Shown: positions 34,859 to 49,438 of the stretch, piece by piece
Numbering within the stretch: the stretch's first letter is position 1
How the letters are laid out: every line of letters begins with the position of its first letter
Source of the DNA: Kalmusia sp. IMI 367209
Taxonomy: Eukaryota > Ascomycota > Dothideomycetes > Pleosporales > Didymosphaeriaceae
Assembly: GCA_027946365.1 (NCBI GenBank)
Contig: JAPEUQ010000010.1
Coordinates: 62,001 to 126,000, forward strand
Direction of reading: 5' to 3'
Length of the DNA: 64,000 bases
The notes under the pieces: model-generated
What the model was told of the DNA's origin: nothing
Seen by the model: the letters and a program-made list of their open reading frames with translations, nothing else
Database searches by the model: none
Translations under genes and position numbers: made by a program

Positions 34859-36758
34859 TCTTGGTCAATGTTAGCTAGGTTTTTGAGATTAAAAACCCGC
34901 AAAGTGGTTTCGAGACGTTTGAGATCGAATACAGGAAATCTGAGTTCTTAAGGCTGAGTTTTTACCCCAATCCTTCCCCCTTATCATCGTTGGCCCCTTC
35001 AGCCTTGCGGGCAAATCGCCCGCATATGGGGTCCAAATCGTAACTGTGATATTCAATCACCTATATATGCTCCAGAGGAGCTTTTTTACACGTAATTTTG
35101 ACAAATGATAAGATCATTCCTTTCAGAGCCTAGATTTTTGCCTAGAAAGGACCTTCAAGTCATTCCTGCTACTGCGTGCAAATTTCTTCGCTGCGCTGTT
35201 GTCCCCTGTCCTCTTACTCTTGGCATGGAGAAATATTCGAATGTCGACCAGTCAGCAGGACGAGCAAAAGCCACACAGGGCAGGCCCTGGCCATACGGCC
35301 CCACCATAACATGACTTGCTATACAAAGGCGTAACGAGGCTTCGCTCTGAGACCTTGACTAACGAACAATTGATAGTAGTGTGTGTTTCACTAATTTGAT
35401 CTTCCGGTGGCGTCGCTGTGGTCCTATCCTCGCTTTGTGCATCGATATCTTCAGCGGTTCCCCTCCGGCTCAGTGCCATTTCATGATAGGCAGACTCTGA
35501 GCAATCTGCATGACGGGAGAACTACTTGGTCAGTAGGCCCTTGCAAATAAAACCAGATCGAAATGGCAGAGATGGCTAACAGCCTCCAAGATGTTCTGTT
35601 AGCAATAGCCTTCGCTTTGTCGACACGTGAAGGCTTGAGAGATGGCTAACTACACGGCAGGTACTTTGCTCGGTTGAAGTATGCATATCGCGGCTGTCTT
35701 TGCAAAGTCACCACTGGTGAACCGCCCTCCTGCGCCTGGGGTCGTGAGATGCACGATTGATCTCTTGAGTGAGCCTCGAAAGGTCGCCGCTACCTGTTAA
35801 ATGCTCTAACCTCTACGATGGGAGATCGTCTACCCTTCACCTGATGTGGTCGTGGCATTACTTTACAAAGACCCAAAGAATTTGAGCATGGAAGTCGCAG
35901 ATGAGGATATTATGGCTTGAAATCTAGGGTGAATGGAGGCAGAAAGAAATGAATCTGATGTAGGAAGAGTAGGATGTGTCGTAGGCAAAATCGGTGGCGC
36001 TTGCTAGATGCGTCATGAGTCAAGCGTGTCGCATGGTAGTCCCGAATGTGCACATGTCTCCATTTACTCAACGAGCCGTTCAAGTTTTGATGTCAATCAA
36101 AGACAAAGTCAGAATAGTTTTGAAGGTCGAGAGCGAATTATCTAGATTGTTCACTGGATTTGTTCCTGGTGAGCTAATAGGTATGATGCGTCCGCTCAAT
36201 GGGAAACCAACACAACAGTATCTGGTGTTTATCATTTCAGAAATGAAAGAAGTAGGATGAAAATTTGTAAATGTGAGAAAATGGAGCTAATGAGATCTTA
36301 AGAGTAGAAAGGTTCTCTGCATACGATAAAATCTACTCAAATACAATTGTTGATGTTACTCACGTGATCACCATGATCTATTGAACCCAGCGTGGAAGCT
36401 GTGAAGTACTATTAAAACAAATACCTGATTTGTGTATATCAAGGTATTTCCTCTTGAATTTGTCAAGTTCGCAAAGTATTGCCTTTCATTGCGCCGCTTA
36501 AATTGTGTTTATAATCCAAACAAGCGTTGCATGCTCACCATTGTTGCATTTGTAGCAGGGATAAGACTGAAGGGTATTCTAGCCATGATTGATTGATTGC
36601 GTGTCAAACTGCCTGCAGATCATTATTTAGTTTAGGCGAAAGGCGAAGAGTACCTCTGCAATACAACATTATCGCTCTATGCGTGCAAACGAAGAATCTA
36701 TAAATGCAAATTTGAAGCTCAATTCAAAACTCTCCTCAGTGTAAGATCAGCAATCGAC
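34859..36758. other. 1.9 kb AT-rich intergenic region
   Basis: Between divergent membrane-protein and propeller genes. Frames are short and without domains, including 35252-35479 minus and 35994-36260 plus. AT content rises noticeably toward 36300-36700. No repeats or RNA genes recognised. Confidence 0.45.
36699..36705 (+). promoter_or_regulatory. Candidate TATA box, propeller gene
   Basis: TATAAAT located 54 bp upstream of the ATG at 36759. Confidence 0.45.
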
Positions 36759-37910
36759 ATGTCTCCCGTGGAAATAATTGTAATTCTTTTCTCCATCCTA
36801 AAGACACTACACGCCGCACCCACAGCCGACAATGACCAAGCCCTTCAAAGCACTGGGGCACAGCCCAAAAACTCTTTCAAAGGCTTCTTCGTAGTAGATC
36901 AAGGCTGTACATGCAGACAAGCACCCAAACCCGGAATGTTCTACGCCGGCATACTTCCACATGTCCCATCCTCTAACACAACCAACCTACAAGACCTCCC
37001 CGCGACAAACATCTCCCTCGGTGTCGCTGGCCCTCCATACTCTTGGCTACCGTATGCGTATCTCGAAACGCGCTCTTTGGGCATCGACCGCACCCGTCAG
37101 AAGCTCTACGTTGGAATGGCCTTCCAAACAGGAGCTGACAACTACGAGGGAATATTCTCTGTGAACTACGACGGTAGTAATCGTATGCATATACTCGAGC
37201 GAGATGGAAGTACGTTGGGTGGTATTGCAGTAGCGGAAGGGAAACAGAAGATGTATTACACCGAAGGGTATGATCAAGATGTGGGGACTCAACATGATAC
37301 AAGGTTGCGCAGGGCAAATCTGGATGGCAGTGCGATTGAGACGGTTGTGGATATGAATAAGATGGAATGTCGGTTGGCGAATAGCACGGATGAGAAGTGT
37401 CCGCCGAGAGTGAGGATGTTGGATCAGGTGGTACTGGATGAGGAGGAAGAGTACTTGTACTGGACCGCGGACACATTGAACGGCATTTGGCGCGCAAGCA
37501 GCGAGATCCCACCCGGGTATACGTGGGCGAATCGCATGGACATCGAACATTTAGTTCCGTGGGCATCTCCGGCGCAATTTAGGGTCATTGGTAGGTCTTT
37601 GTATTGGGTAGACTCCGCGCTGAACAGTTCGAGCGATGCGACGTACCCCACGACATCCTCCGTGTACAAACTTGATTTATCAGGGACGGGAGACAGTAAG
37701 ACGAAACTATTGTTCAACGTGCCGCTACAAAAATATGAGTCTGTCCAGGGAATTGCCGTTGATCCTAAGACTGGCGAGATATGGGTGCTTGTTCATCGTG
37801 AGAGCAGCGAGATTTCCTTATGGCGTTTTGACAGTAGCGGGAGTGGAACGACCCGGGTGATACGCGATGGCGAGCATGTGTGGTTTGTTACAGGATTCGA
37901 GGTGTACTAA
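36759..37910 (+). CDS. Secreted YWTD-type beta-propeller protein
   Basis: A single exon of 383 residues. The signal peptide (VEIIVILFSILKTLHAAP) marks it as secreted. The body shows repeated blade-like units with LDL-receptor class B (YWTD) signatures: QKLYVGMAF, GIFSVNYDGSNRMHILE, KMYYTEGY, RLRRANLDGSAIETVVD, EYLYWTADTLNGIWRAS, SLYWVDSAL, SVYKLDLSG and GIAVDPKTGEIWVLVH. Five to six blades can be counted, as in a six-bladed propeller. Four Cys residues (two near the N-terminus, two around ~210) may form disulfides. No catalytic motif identifies a reaction; a binding or lactonase-like role is possible. The gene is tail-to-tail with the zinc-cluster gene, 85 bp between stops. Confidence 0.8.
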   Translation: MSPVEIIVILFSILKTLHAAPTADNDQALQSTGAQPKNSFKGFFVVDQGCTCRQAPKPGMFYAGILPHVPSSNTTNLQDLPATNISLGVAGPPYSWLPYAYLETRSLGIDRTRQKLYVGMAFQTGADNYEGIFSVNYDGSNRMHILERDGSTLGGIAVAEGKQKMYYTEGYDQDVGTQHDTRLRRANLDGSAIETVVDMNKMECRLANSTDEKCPPRVRMLDQVVLDEEEEYLYWTADTLNGIWRASSEIPPGYTWANRMDIEHLVPWASPAQFRVIGRSLYWVDSALNSSSDATYPTTSSVYKLDLSGTGDSKTKLLFNVPLQKYESVQGIAVDPKTGEIWVLVHRESSEISLWRFDSSGSGTTRVIRDGEHVWFVTGFEVY

Positions 37911-37995
37911 GAGTAGAATGTCCGCAGGGTTAAGTGCGGGTATTGAAAAAGACCCAACCCGGGAACCAAGCAGGCTTGTCATGACTCGAGTCAGT

Positions 37996-39771
37996 CTATG
38001 CAAGGCTTACCCAACGCTCATTGTCATTCAAAGCCGAATCGTCTTCCCAGGTCTGTTGTAGCAAATCGCCATGCGCTGTCAATCTCCTCAAAATATTCCT
38101 CTCAACCCTTCTCCGGGCATGGTAGAAGCTGCCCAAATAACGTGATTTCTCTAGCTGATGCAGACGGTCGAGCACAAATTCAGCTTGATCGCGGCTACTT
38201 AAGTTCGACTTGCCGAGCACGAACAGTGGCCACAATGACGCTCCGCTGCTGGCTGGAAGTTCTTGAATGGCTTCAATGATGGCTTCGCGAAGGCTGTGGG
38301 CGAGCGCAAACGAAGTGTTTGCGTGAGGAACCATAACTCGGTCGTGTAGATATAGCATGGCAGAAAGTCTCTTCACCTCGGCGATTCGTAGCATTGTCTC
38401 TGGGTGTTCCACTCCCGTTCGTAATGTCTGATGGAGGCCAGATAGCTGGTTCATTAGATGCGTTGCCGAGACCGCTTTCGAACCAATTAGAATATTCTGT
38501 TGACGGGATGTGCCTGCGAGGCAAGATATTTGGCTAATGAGTGAGATGAGCTCGCGCGAGCAGCCCATGATGGAGTCAATCTCGTGATAATTTTCGTCTC
38601 GATCCCACTCGTAATGCTCATGGCCCGGCGCATCTTGTTCCCATGCTGTTCTTCCCATCACATCGTGAGCGACGAAGTATATCTCGCAAAATTTGCGGAG
38701 ATCAACATCAATATTCGTAGTGCAAAGCAAATTCTTCAATGTCCTTAGCCCCATCTTCAGGTGCGTGATCCAGGATGGCTCGCAGCCATCTGTGATCTGT
38801 TATCATTAGCTAAGACCTCTTATATGAAAACAGGAAGATCGCACATCTCGAAAGCAAAACATGACCATGGTGGCCAAGCTTTTCCAGTCCATGTGTTCAA
38901 TGCTAAGATGCTCGTTTAGACCACGAATGGCTTTTGATCGATGACGTAGCGAATGTAGCTCGTACTGGCGATCTCCACTGAAATGATATAATTGACACGC
39001 TGATGCCGCAAGCAGCGTGTGGCGAAGTGGCTCGAAGTCATAGGCCACGGGAAGTAAAACGTTGAGATAAGGGTTAAGGTCGACACTGAGAGAACACTTG
39101 GGCGAGAGCTCATGGATGTAATAGCTTAGAAGCTGCGCATCAGCGTCTGAGAAAGAAAGTAAGGGTATACAAGACGGGTCCAAGAGGTCGAGGTTCCATG
39201 ATTCTGGACGCAGGGAATCGTGGATAGCTATAGAGGACGCGATTTCATCGTCTGCAGTTTCCAAGTCCTGGCTGATGATGACATCGTCTGGTAGTTTTTC
39301 ATGTATGATACCGGCAATGCCACCTATGATTCTCGGTTCTGTACGATCAGTGGCAGCTTCGTGCATCGCTTCTATCTCAATGTCTGCCCCTTCGTTCGGT
39401 AAAGACTCATCTTGAAGCTCTAGCGGAAGACCATTGATAAAATCTTCGGGGGCGAAGTTGACAAATTCCCACTCTTCCCTCGCAATATGCATACTCTTCA
39501 CCAATTCCTCTTTCCCTTCAACGAATTTGAGTGACCCTGGAATCGGATCCATTTTCCTGCCATCTCGTGTCCAAACGCCTGCCCTACCATGCACGATATT
39601 CCGCTGGAGCGCATCCTCTTCCCATAGCAGCTTGAATTCATACTGACAGGAAAGCGAAAGACGCTGACAGCGTTTACAGGCTGGTTTCTCCTCAGTACAT
39701 TTCACGTGCGCGTTCTTGCACGTTGCGCAGCCGGTTCGTTTGCGAGGCGCCTTCTGCACCCTACGTGGCAT
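37996..39771 (-). CDS. Zn2Cys6 transcription factor with fungal-specific TF domain
   Basis: Two exons, 39771-38845 and 38796-37996 (48-nt intron), totalling 575 residues. The N-terminal zinc cluster is Cys15, 18, 25, 32, 35 and 42, with basic flanks (MPRRVQKAPRKRTGC). After an acidic linker, the regulatory region carries blocks of the second fungal-specific TF family (PF11951-like, from memory): DAQLLSYYIHELSPKCS, NPYLNVLLPVAYDFEPLRHTLLAASACQLYH, DWKSLATMVMFCFRD joined to ITDGCEPSWITHL. It lies 0.4 kb downstream of the oxoprolinase gene and is a candidate pathway regulator of the oxoprolinase/permease pair, but only by position. Confidence 0.88.
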
Positions 39772-40169
39772 GTGAGCGATTCAATGACCACATGGCCAAT
39801 TGGAAAATGTTGACGATGCACACATCTACGGGGGATGTGGGGTTAAGGAAAGCGTTCGCGTGGAGAAGGGCACGATAACCGTCTTGGCCAAGCACTTGCC
39901 AAGTGGGTCGGGCCTATGCCGGGAGTGGTATATGCCTCTAGTTCAATGACGAGATAAGATAGTAGATCGGGCCGATGGTACACTAGGGTGGTTCACGCTA
40001 CTGGTAAAAACCGGGGGTCTCTATAGTCCAGGGATCTCCCTCTTCATTTTCAAAAATTCTATAAAAGACATGCTGTTTCAACAAAAGGCGCCTTCTAGAT
40101 GCACAAGGCCCCACGCCTGAAAATGCTATATAATGAACCTTTCGTCTTCCATGTGTCCGTAAGAGATTC
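39772..40169. other. Promoter of zinc-cluster gene and 3' end of oxoprolinase
   Basis: 0.4 kb between two minus-strand genes. No element recognised. Confidence 0.4.
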
Positions 40170-40620
40170 CTAATTGGCTTGCGCCTGGGTCTCAGCGTAA
40201 GCTGCAACACTGCCCACCGCACGCGGGTATGCTACTTTCGATGCGCTGTTGACCTTGACTCCATTCGTCGCCCCAACTTCCCCAAAGCCACCACCACCAG
40301 GCGTGTATATGACACAGCGATCGCCCGTTTCCATTGCCACCATATTCTTCGGCCCAAGGTTGATCCACCGGTCGCTACCATCTGGCCTCTTCTTGACCCA
40401 ATAATTTGCACCTCGCCCACCATTCTCTCCGCCCTTCATACCATAAGGTTCAGTCACACGTCGCTCCGTAATGACACTGAACTTTAATGGTGCTCGACAT
40501 TCCATATCGCGAATGACGCCATTGCCTCCTTTATGCATGCCGTTCCCACCACTACCCTCTCGAATGCTGAATTCGCGCAGAATAACAGGATATCTTTTCT
40601 CGAGAGACTCTGGATCTGTA

Positions 40621-40652
<32 letters not shown>

Positions 40653-43600
40653 ACTGGCTCCATCTGCTACAGCAGTTGCTCCTGAACCACCACATATGGT
40701 TTCTCCGAAGGCATAAGCATGTCCGGTGAGCTTGTTGCCGTTTGCGTCTCTACCTCCCTCGCCGAAGAAGCCGAGGCAATTCATGCAACCTTGAGACGCT
40801 CCTGCCACCTCGAAGGCTTTCATGATTACGTCCACCACACGCTGTGATGTATTGGTGTTTCCCGCGCACACGGCTGGACCGGCTGACGGGTTGAGGAAGC
40901 ATCCATCTGGCAAGATTACCTTCGTTGGCGCAAGACAACCCTGATTCATTGGAATTTCAAGTCCAATGAGTAACCGCAAGGAGTATAGAAGTGCTGAGTG
41001 AGTGATGGCAGGGGGCGCGTTCATGTTTCCGTACAGCTCGCAGCTTGTGCCAGTGAAGTCAAATATCGCACTTCCGTCATCTTTAATCGTGATCTTAAGT
41101 TTCATGAACGAGCCATTGTCCATAGAATCTTCCGAGAAAAGAGTCGTCCCGCGCTCTTGCAGCGTCTGCTTGAGGAAAGCACGCACGGCCACTTCAGCGT
41201 TCTGCTGAATTGCGGCCATGTACAGCTGTACTACCTTCTGAGAGTACTCTTTCATAAGTGCTTGAACCAAAGACAAGCCCTTGTTGTTGGCTGCAACCTG
41301 GGCTTTTAAATCTGACAGATTATCGCCCAATCGTCGACTGCCGTTACAGCCGGGATACTCTCCTGGTGCAAGGAGTATCTTGGTGATTCCCTCTTCATCA
41401 AAATGACCATCCCGAATAAGCCGGAAAGACTTGATAGCCGCTCCTTCTTGCCAAAGCTCTGTGGAATTTGGTGGCATACTGGTACCGCCAAGCCCTCCAA
41501 TGTCTGTGTGGTGACCGCGGGATGCAACATAAAAGAGGATCTCCTTTCCCTCGCGGTCAAAAACGGGAGTGATGACAGTGATATCTGGCAAGTGAGTCCC
41601 TCCAGCCTCTGGATGGTTACTGACAAGGACATCACCAGGTGCTAGATCGCCTTTCCGTTGCTCATGTTGATACCGAACAGCATAGCTCATAGACCCCAGA
41701 TGAACAGGCACATGCGGTGCGTTAGCGACAAGCCCAGCATCTGGTCCGAAAATGGCGCACGAGAAATCAAGACGTTCCTTTATGTTCAATGAAACGGAAG
41801 TATTTTGCAACGCTCGGCCCATCTGTTCCGCAATACTCATGAATCGATGGCCAAAGACACTGAGACTGGCTGGATCGATCTCCGTATCTGATAACGTCTG
41901 TTTAGAGAGGGAAGAATTTACTTCAATCACAACATGAGAAGATAAGATTTTGGCGGTTGCCTCTGGAACAACTACTAGAGTCTGGGTAGAGTCTAGAATG
42001 ATCGCTGGGCCCTTGATAAGAGTGCCCGGTGCCAAGGCGTCCAAGATGTACACAGGGGTGTCTTTGCTTCCATTGCCTTTGAAGTAGACAGACTTCGTAG
42101 CATCTGATTTGAGGCTCGCCATGGTCATGTCGAGAGATTTCAGCTCCTGGGACAACTTGTTGGAATCATCGACTGACTCATTGCCTTTACCGATGCCACG
42201 AATACGAACGTCATCGATCAGAATAGCACGCTCTTCAGGGAAGTTAAAATTAAACTCTTTCAAGTGTCTCCTCAGGAACTCAGATTTGAAGTCGCCGTCT
42301 GGTGAGGCGAGTATCATCATAGAGGTTTCGGTGCCTTGGTAGCGCATGTTCAAGTAGTGCTCGAACTCGATGCTTGATTTTGTAATACCTTGTTCGTTAA
42401 TGCCAGTTTCGACTTGGTCTCGTAGCTCTCCGAAAATTCTGGAATAAACTTTATGGGCGTCTGGCGAATATACTTGGCTGTGCGGTCGCTGTGCCTCCTG
42501 AACGACGTCTGCAAGAGCCATACCGTACGCCGAAAGGATACTGGAGTACTTATGGATAACGATGGTGTGAATGTTAAGCTTTGCGGCGATCTCGCAGGCA
42601 TGCTGACCTCCTGCTCCCCCAAAGCTACTCAAGTGGTGTTCGCGCAAAAGATGGCCCTTTGCCTCAGTCAGAGCGCGGATCGGTCGGCACATCGCCTCAT
42701 TAGCCACATCGAGAAAACCACATGCAACTTCTTCCGGAGAAAGTGATCGGCCGGTTTCTGTGTTGATCTCTTTTGTGAGAGCCTCAAACTTCTCACGAAC
42801 AACGACCTCATCAAGCGGTTCATTTTCTTTAGGGCCGAATATTTTGGGAAATGTCTCCGGGACCAGTCGACCGAGGAAGAGATTCGCATCGGTAACTGTT
42901 AGAGGTCCTCCTTTACGGTATGAAGCTGGTCCAGGATGGGACGATGCGCTCTCAGGACCGACAGTGAAGAGACCATTGCGCCATGCTAATATGGAGCCTC
43001 CACCAGCCGCTACGGTGTTGATGTCCAACTGCGGACTCTGGATGGTTACACCGGCAGTTGTCGTTTCGAACACATGGTCAAAGATACCACCGAAGCGTGA
43101 TACATCTGTAGACGTGCCTCCCATGTCGAACCCGATGATGGGCACTTTACTCGCTGGATCGAAGGATGTTCTTGCGTACCCAACAACGCCGCCTATCCAT
43201 GGGTCATTCAACTGCGATCATCATGATTGTCGGAATACTCACCAGCTGGACCACTTAGAATGCCCCTCAGGCCGCTGAAGCGATTGTGTCGAACAAGCCC
43301 ACCGTCCGATTGCATGAATTCACAGCGAACATCGTCAAGATGTCCACCCTCAAATCCCTTCTGAAAACCAGCGAGGTATTTTTTGATCTCTGGTGTCAGA
43401 TATGCATCAGCAGTAGCTGAACTTCCTCGAGGCACCATCTTGATCATGTTCGCGGCGACCTCTGAAGACAACGATACATGTGTGAAGCCAGCTTGAAGAG
43501 CCAGCTTTCCAGCTCGTGCTTCGTGGTGAGGGTAAGCGTATGAGTGTGTAAAACAGATTGCTATCGTTTCAATGCCCTTGGCTCTTATGGCCTTTAGGGA

Positions 43601-44262
43601 CTCTAGCAGTGTAGCGTCATCTAGAGGTTTGAGAATACGGATGAGCTGCCCATTCGTTCCCCACTCAAGCTCACCGGGAACGACATCTTGGGACTTGAAT
43701 TGGCCATCCACATCCTCGTCGAAACCTTCAATGGTAACACGCTCGTCTACCTCGCACACCTCGGAATACAGGACCTAGAAGAGTGAGATCAATCCATAAA
43801 GTGTTCGGCGCAATGTGACTCACCTCCGATTTCGTGATGTTGAGGTCGAATAGGCGTGGCCGAGATTGGTAGCCGATTTCGATAAGATCCCGGAAGCCCT
43901 TGGTGACCAGGAAGGCGTGTCTGGTACCTTTCCGCTCCAGCAGGGCATTAGTAGCGACAGTGGTGCCCATACGAATGCTGTCGATGCTATTCTTCGGGAG
44001 AGGCTCTCCCCTCGGGATATTCTTTCCTAAGTATTCATTCAAAATGCGACGAATCCCTGTATCGTTAGAAATGGTGACAGATTGTCAAGATGGTGGTCCT
44101 ACCTTCTGTGGGAGCATCATCATAGTTGCCTGGGTCAACTGAGAGTAGCTTGAAGACCAAATCCGATTGTCCCGGTGCACTAGCCCAGATGTCTGTAAAG
44201 GTGCCGCCTCTGTCAATAGCGATCTTGATGCCTGTGACAGGCTCAACAGGCATTAATCCCAT
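40170..44262 (-). CDS. 5-oxoprolinase / hydantoinase A-B fusion
   Basis: Four exons: 44262-44103, 44056-43824, 43774-43243 and 43192-40170, totalling 1315 residues. Three introns of 46-50 nt each rebuild conserved blocks. The HyuA half begins [11 protein letters not shown] (~16-26). It contains [49 protein letters not shown] across intron 3 and the second phosphate motif [13 protein letters not shown] (~329-341). The HyuB half includes [40 protein letters not shown] and [12 protein letters not shown]. Enzymes of this layout hydrolyse 5-oxoproline to glutamate with ATP (cytosolic glutathione cycle) or open related cyclic amides. It is close to the length of yeast Oxp1. The start at 44262 is favoured because the homologous region begins within ten residues. 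Divergent from a DAL5-type permease. Confidence 0.92.
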
Positions 44263-44945
44263 CTTGAGCCGCGAGGAGGTCGAAAGTGTTGACTGCATCT
44301 TCTGTCGCAGGCATATATAACTTGCGGAGACATTCCGCAATGCCTCGGAGCCATGTCGACGGCCGGATTCGGATGGTAGACACGACGGGTGTGCGATAGC
44401 GATATGTGGAGGAGAAGTGGGGACGAAGGAAGGTCGACACGATGAGGTTACATGACTCGCGCATATCTGCTTGGCGTGAGGGGAATGGCCTGAGATTGGC
44501 TCGCCGTCGGCACACCTCAAAAAGGCAACAAGAACAGTTCTCCAACCACAGCAGCTGTGGTGGTGCCGATAGTTCGGAGGCGCGAATCACCAGTCGGCGG
44601 CCCGGTCGTGTCGACCATCCTCTTTGGTCCGCACGCGACAGGTCCTATCTAGCGTCTGCCCGCTTTTCCGACGTCCAGCACAGAGTCAAATCTTCTGCGA
44701 ACATGGCTATCTGGGCCTCGGACGCCAGCAGCCTGGTCCATAGGCTAGCACTGATATCAGCCGGGTATCTTCTATCGTCTGGGGATAAGCTGGGGTTCTA
44801 GGTTACAATAGCGTCCCAAGGGGGTGGATATAAACCCTTACACTGCTCTACACCCAAGGTGCACGCAGCGAGCATTTGCGCTACAGCTTTCCTCTCATCT
44901 TTACCATCTGGTATAACACCTGATTCTCTTCTCTCTTTGCCCTCT
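44263..44945. promoter_or_regulatory. Divergent promoter, oxoprolinase/permease
   Basis: 683 bp shared by both starts. A TATAAA at 44829-44834 fits the permease side. A TATATA string near 44312 lies about 50 bp upstream of the oxoprolinase ATG. One GATAAG motif at about 44784 is compatible with nitrogen-regulating GATA factors, but single sites are common by chance. Confidence 0.45.
44829..44834 (+). promoter_or_regulatory. Candidate TATA box, permease gene
   Basis: TATAAA located 112 bp upstream of the permease ATG at 44946. Confidence 0.4.
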
Positions 44946-46753
44946 ATGTCGAATAACGGGGAAAAATACGACGTGGAGGCGACGACAGTGCCGGCAACAG
45001 ATATGAGCACTGGAAAAGTCATGGATACCAAGAATATCGACCAAGCGGCACTTTTCCTCGCACAAGCAGATGGGTATGAGCCCCTCACAGCAGAACAGGA
45101 GAAGCGTTTGAAGAGGAAGATTGATTGGATCATGATTCCGATGCTCTTTCTCACTGCCACCCTAGGCGCCGTTGATAAGGTGGCATTGAGTACGGCTGCC
45201 ATCTACGGCCTACGGGAGGACAACGGCCTGGTCGGGCAGCAGTATTCGTGGCTCGGCTCGATTCTCTCTCTCGGCGCTCTGGTTGGCATGTTCCCCTCGT
45301 CATACTTGATCCATAAGTTTCCTGCGGCGAAGTATCTGTGCACATGCTCAATGGCATGGTCAGCTATGGCTCTCTTAATGCCCGCTTGCAGCAACTTCGG
45401 GGGTCTGATGGCGCTTCGTTTCTTAATGGGCTCTGCTGAGGCTATTATTGTTCCGGGTATCTCACTGATTATCGCTGGGTTCGTAAAACTTTGCTTATTT
45501 GGAATATTTATGTTGATAGTGGGTAGCTGGTACAAGAAGAGCGAGCAACCTCCACGCAATGCTTTTGTCTTCGCAGCCATGAGCTCCGTCGTCAACGGAT
45601 TCCTGAGTTGGGCCGTAGGGTAAGTGCAAGCAGGACGTGTATTCAGTGTGTCTGCTAATGGTGGATAGCCACATCTCAGACGATTCGCCTCTAGCCAAGT
45701 GGCAGTATCTTTACCTGATAGTCGGCTCAATCTCAATGTCCTGGTCCATTTTCGCCTTCATCTTCCTCCCAGACACGCCAATGAATGCCTTCTTCCTTTC
45801 GCAGCAGGAAAAGGTATTCTGGGTTCAACGACTTGCAGGAAACAAGACTGGCATCGTCAATAACGTGTGGAAATGGGATCAGGTCATTGAGGCCGTTATT
45901 GATCCAAAGACCTGGCTCATCTTCTTTTTCAACATTGCCATCAACATTCCTAACGGAGGTATGTACTTTGACCCTTCCGTTTGCATGGCTAGGTCAAAAT
46001 TCCTGCACGGTGTTGTCTCTGTATGAATAATATAGATGCAGAGCTTTGAGTGTAAGCTGCATCGAGTTTCATCTCACTTACTTGCAATTCAGGCCTCACT
46101 ACTTTCAATGGCATCATCATTAAAAACCTGGGCTTCACCTCTGTTCAGTCGTCTCTCCTTGCAATGCCAACCGGTGTCATGTCCACGTTGGCATCTATCG
46201 GATTCTCGTTCCTAGCTGCTAAATGGAACGACCGCCGCTGTTTAGTCACCATGATAGCGTGTGTGATCCCCATCATCGGAACTGCTGTCCTCTATGGTGT
46301 GTCCCGTAGCACCGTATCCGCTCAACTCGTCGGCTTGTACTTGGTCAGTACACACCACACACGTCTAAGCCTATGGCCCACTAACAGTAGTAGTGCTACA
46401 CCTACTTTGGTCCCTACTGCGTCGGTATCTCTCTCGCACAAGCTAACACCGCCGGCCACACCAAGAAGAACGTCCAGTTCGCTATCCTGTACATCGGCTA
46501 TGCCGTTGGCAATCTCATCGGTCCTCAGACCTTCCGCTCGAATCAGGCACCGGCGTATACCGGAGGCGTCGTTGCCATGCTCATATGCTACTGCGTCTGC
46601 ATCGGTTTGATGGCAACATATTGGTTCCTCTGTGTTATTATGAACCGCAAGGTTGTCCCAGCGGCCCCTGTTGTTGAGGTTGACGATGCGGTAGTAGAGA
46701 ACTTTAGTGATATGACCGACTTCAAGCAGGAAGGGTTCAAGTATACGACATAA
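44946..46753 (+). CDS. MFS anion:cation symporter, DAL5 (allantoate permease)-like
   Basis: Five exons: 44946-45478, 45527-45619, 45669-45958, 46093-46343 and 46394-46753, totalling 508 residues. The N-tail is cytoplasmic. The first helix (IDWIMIPMLFLTATLGAVDKVALS) is preceded by the family's KRLKRKIDW. Later landmarks are YSWLGSILSLGALVGMFPSSYL, RFLMGSAEAIIVPGISL, WYKKSEQPPRN, FIFLPDTPMNAFFLSQQEK, TFNGIIIKNLGFTSVQSSLLAMP and NVQFAILYIGYAVGNLIGPQTF. This family imports allantoate, ureidosuccinate, dipeptides and other organic anions at the plasma membrane. Intron 1 (45479-45526) is 48 nt and open in frame. I removed it because it is AT-rich, ends GT-AG and its removal restores the usual WY-x-x-SEQP block. 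The divergent partner is the oxoprolinase, so the cargo may be a cyclic amide or related compound (inference). Confidence 0.9.
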
Positions 46754-47018
46754 AGGACCAGGCTATCATGTTGGTGTCGGCACTTGATTAATTGATCCTC
46801 CCGAGAGGGAAATGCAAGTACCTGTTCCTATTGCGTTTAAGCAATACTTATAATCCGAAATCATCGTTACAACTTAATACATTCCACTATGCTCGAATGT
46901 ACTTCGTAGCGCTGTTCGAGATCAAGATTCAAAAGTTTAATGTGGACCAAATAACCCATTGGTGAACGAAACATACACTCAAAATATCCAAAGTTCAGTA
47001 TCAAGACTACACACAAGT

Positions 47019-49438
<2,420 letters not shown>

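Noticed and set aside
43193..43211. Start of a separate second hydantoinase gene at 43211
   Set aside because: This ATG lies in intron 3 of the oxoprolinase gene; splicing restores the conserved [12 protein letters not shown] block.
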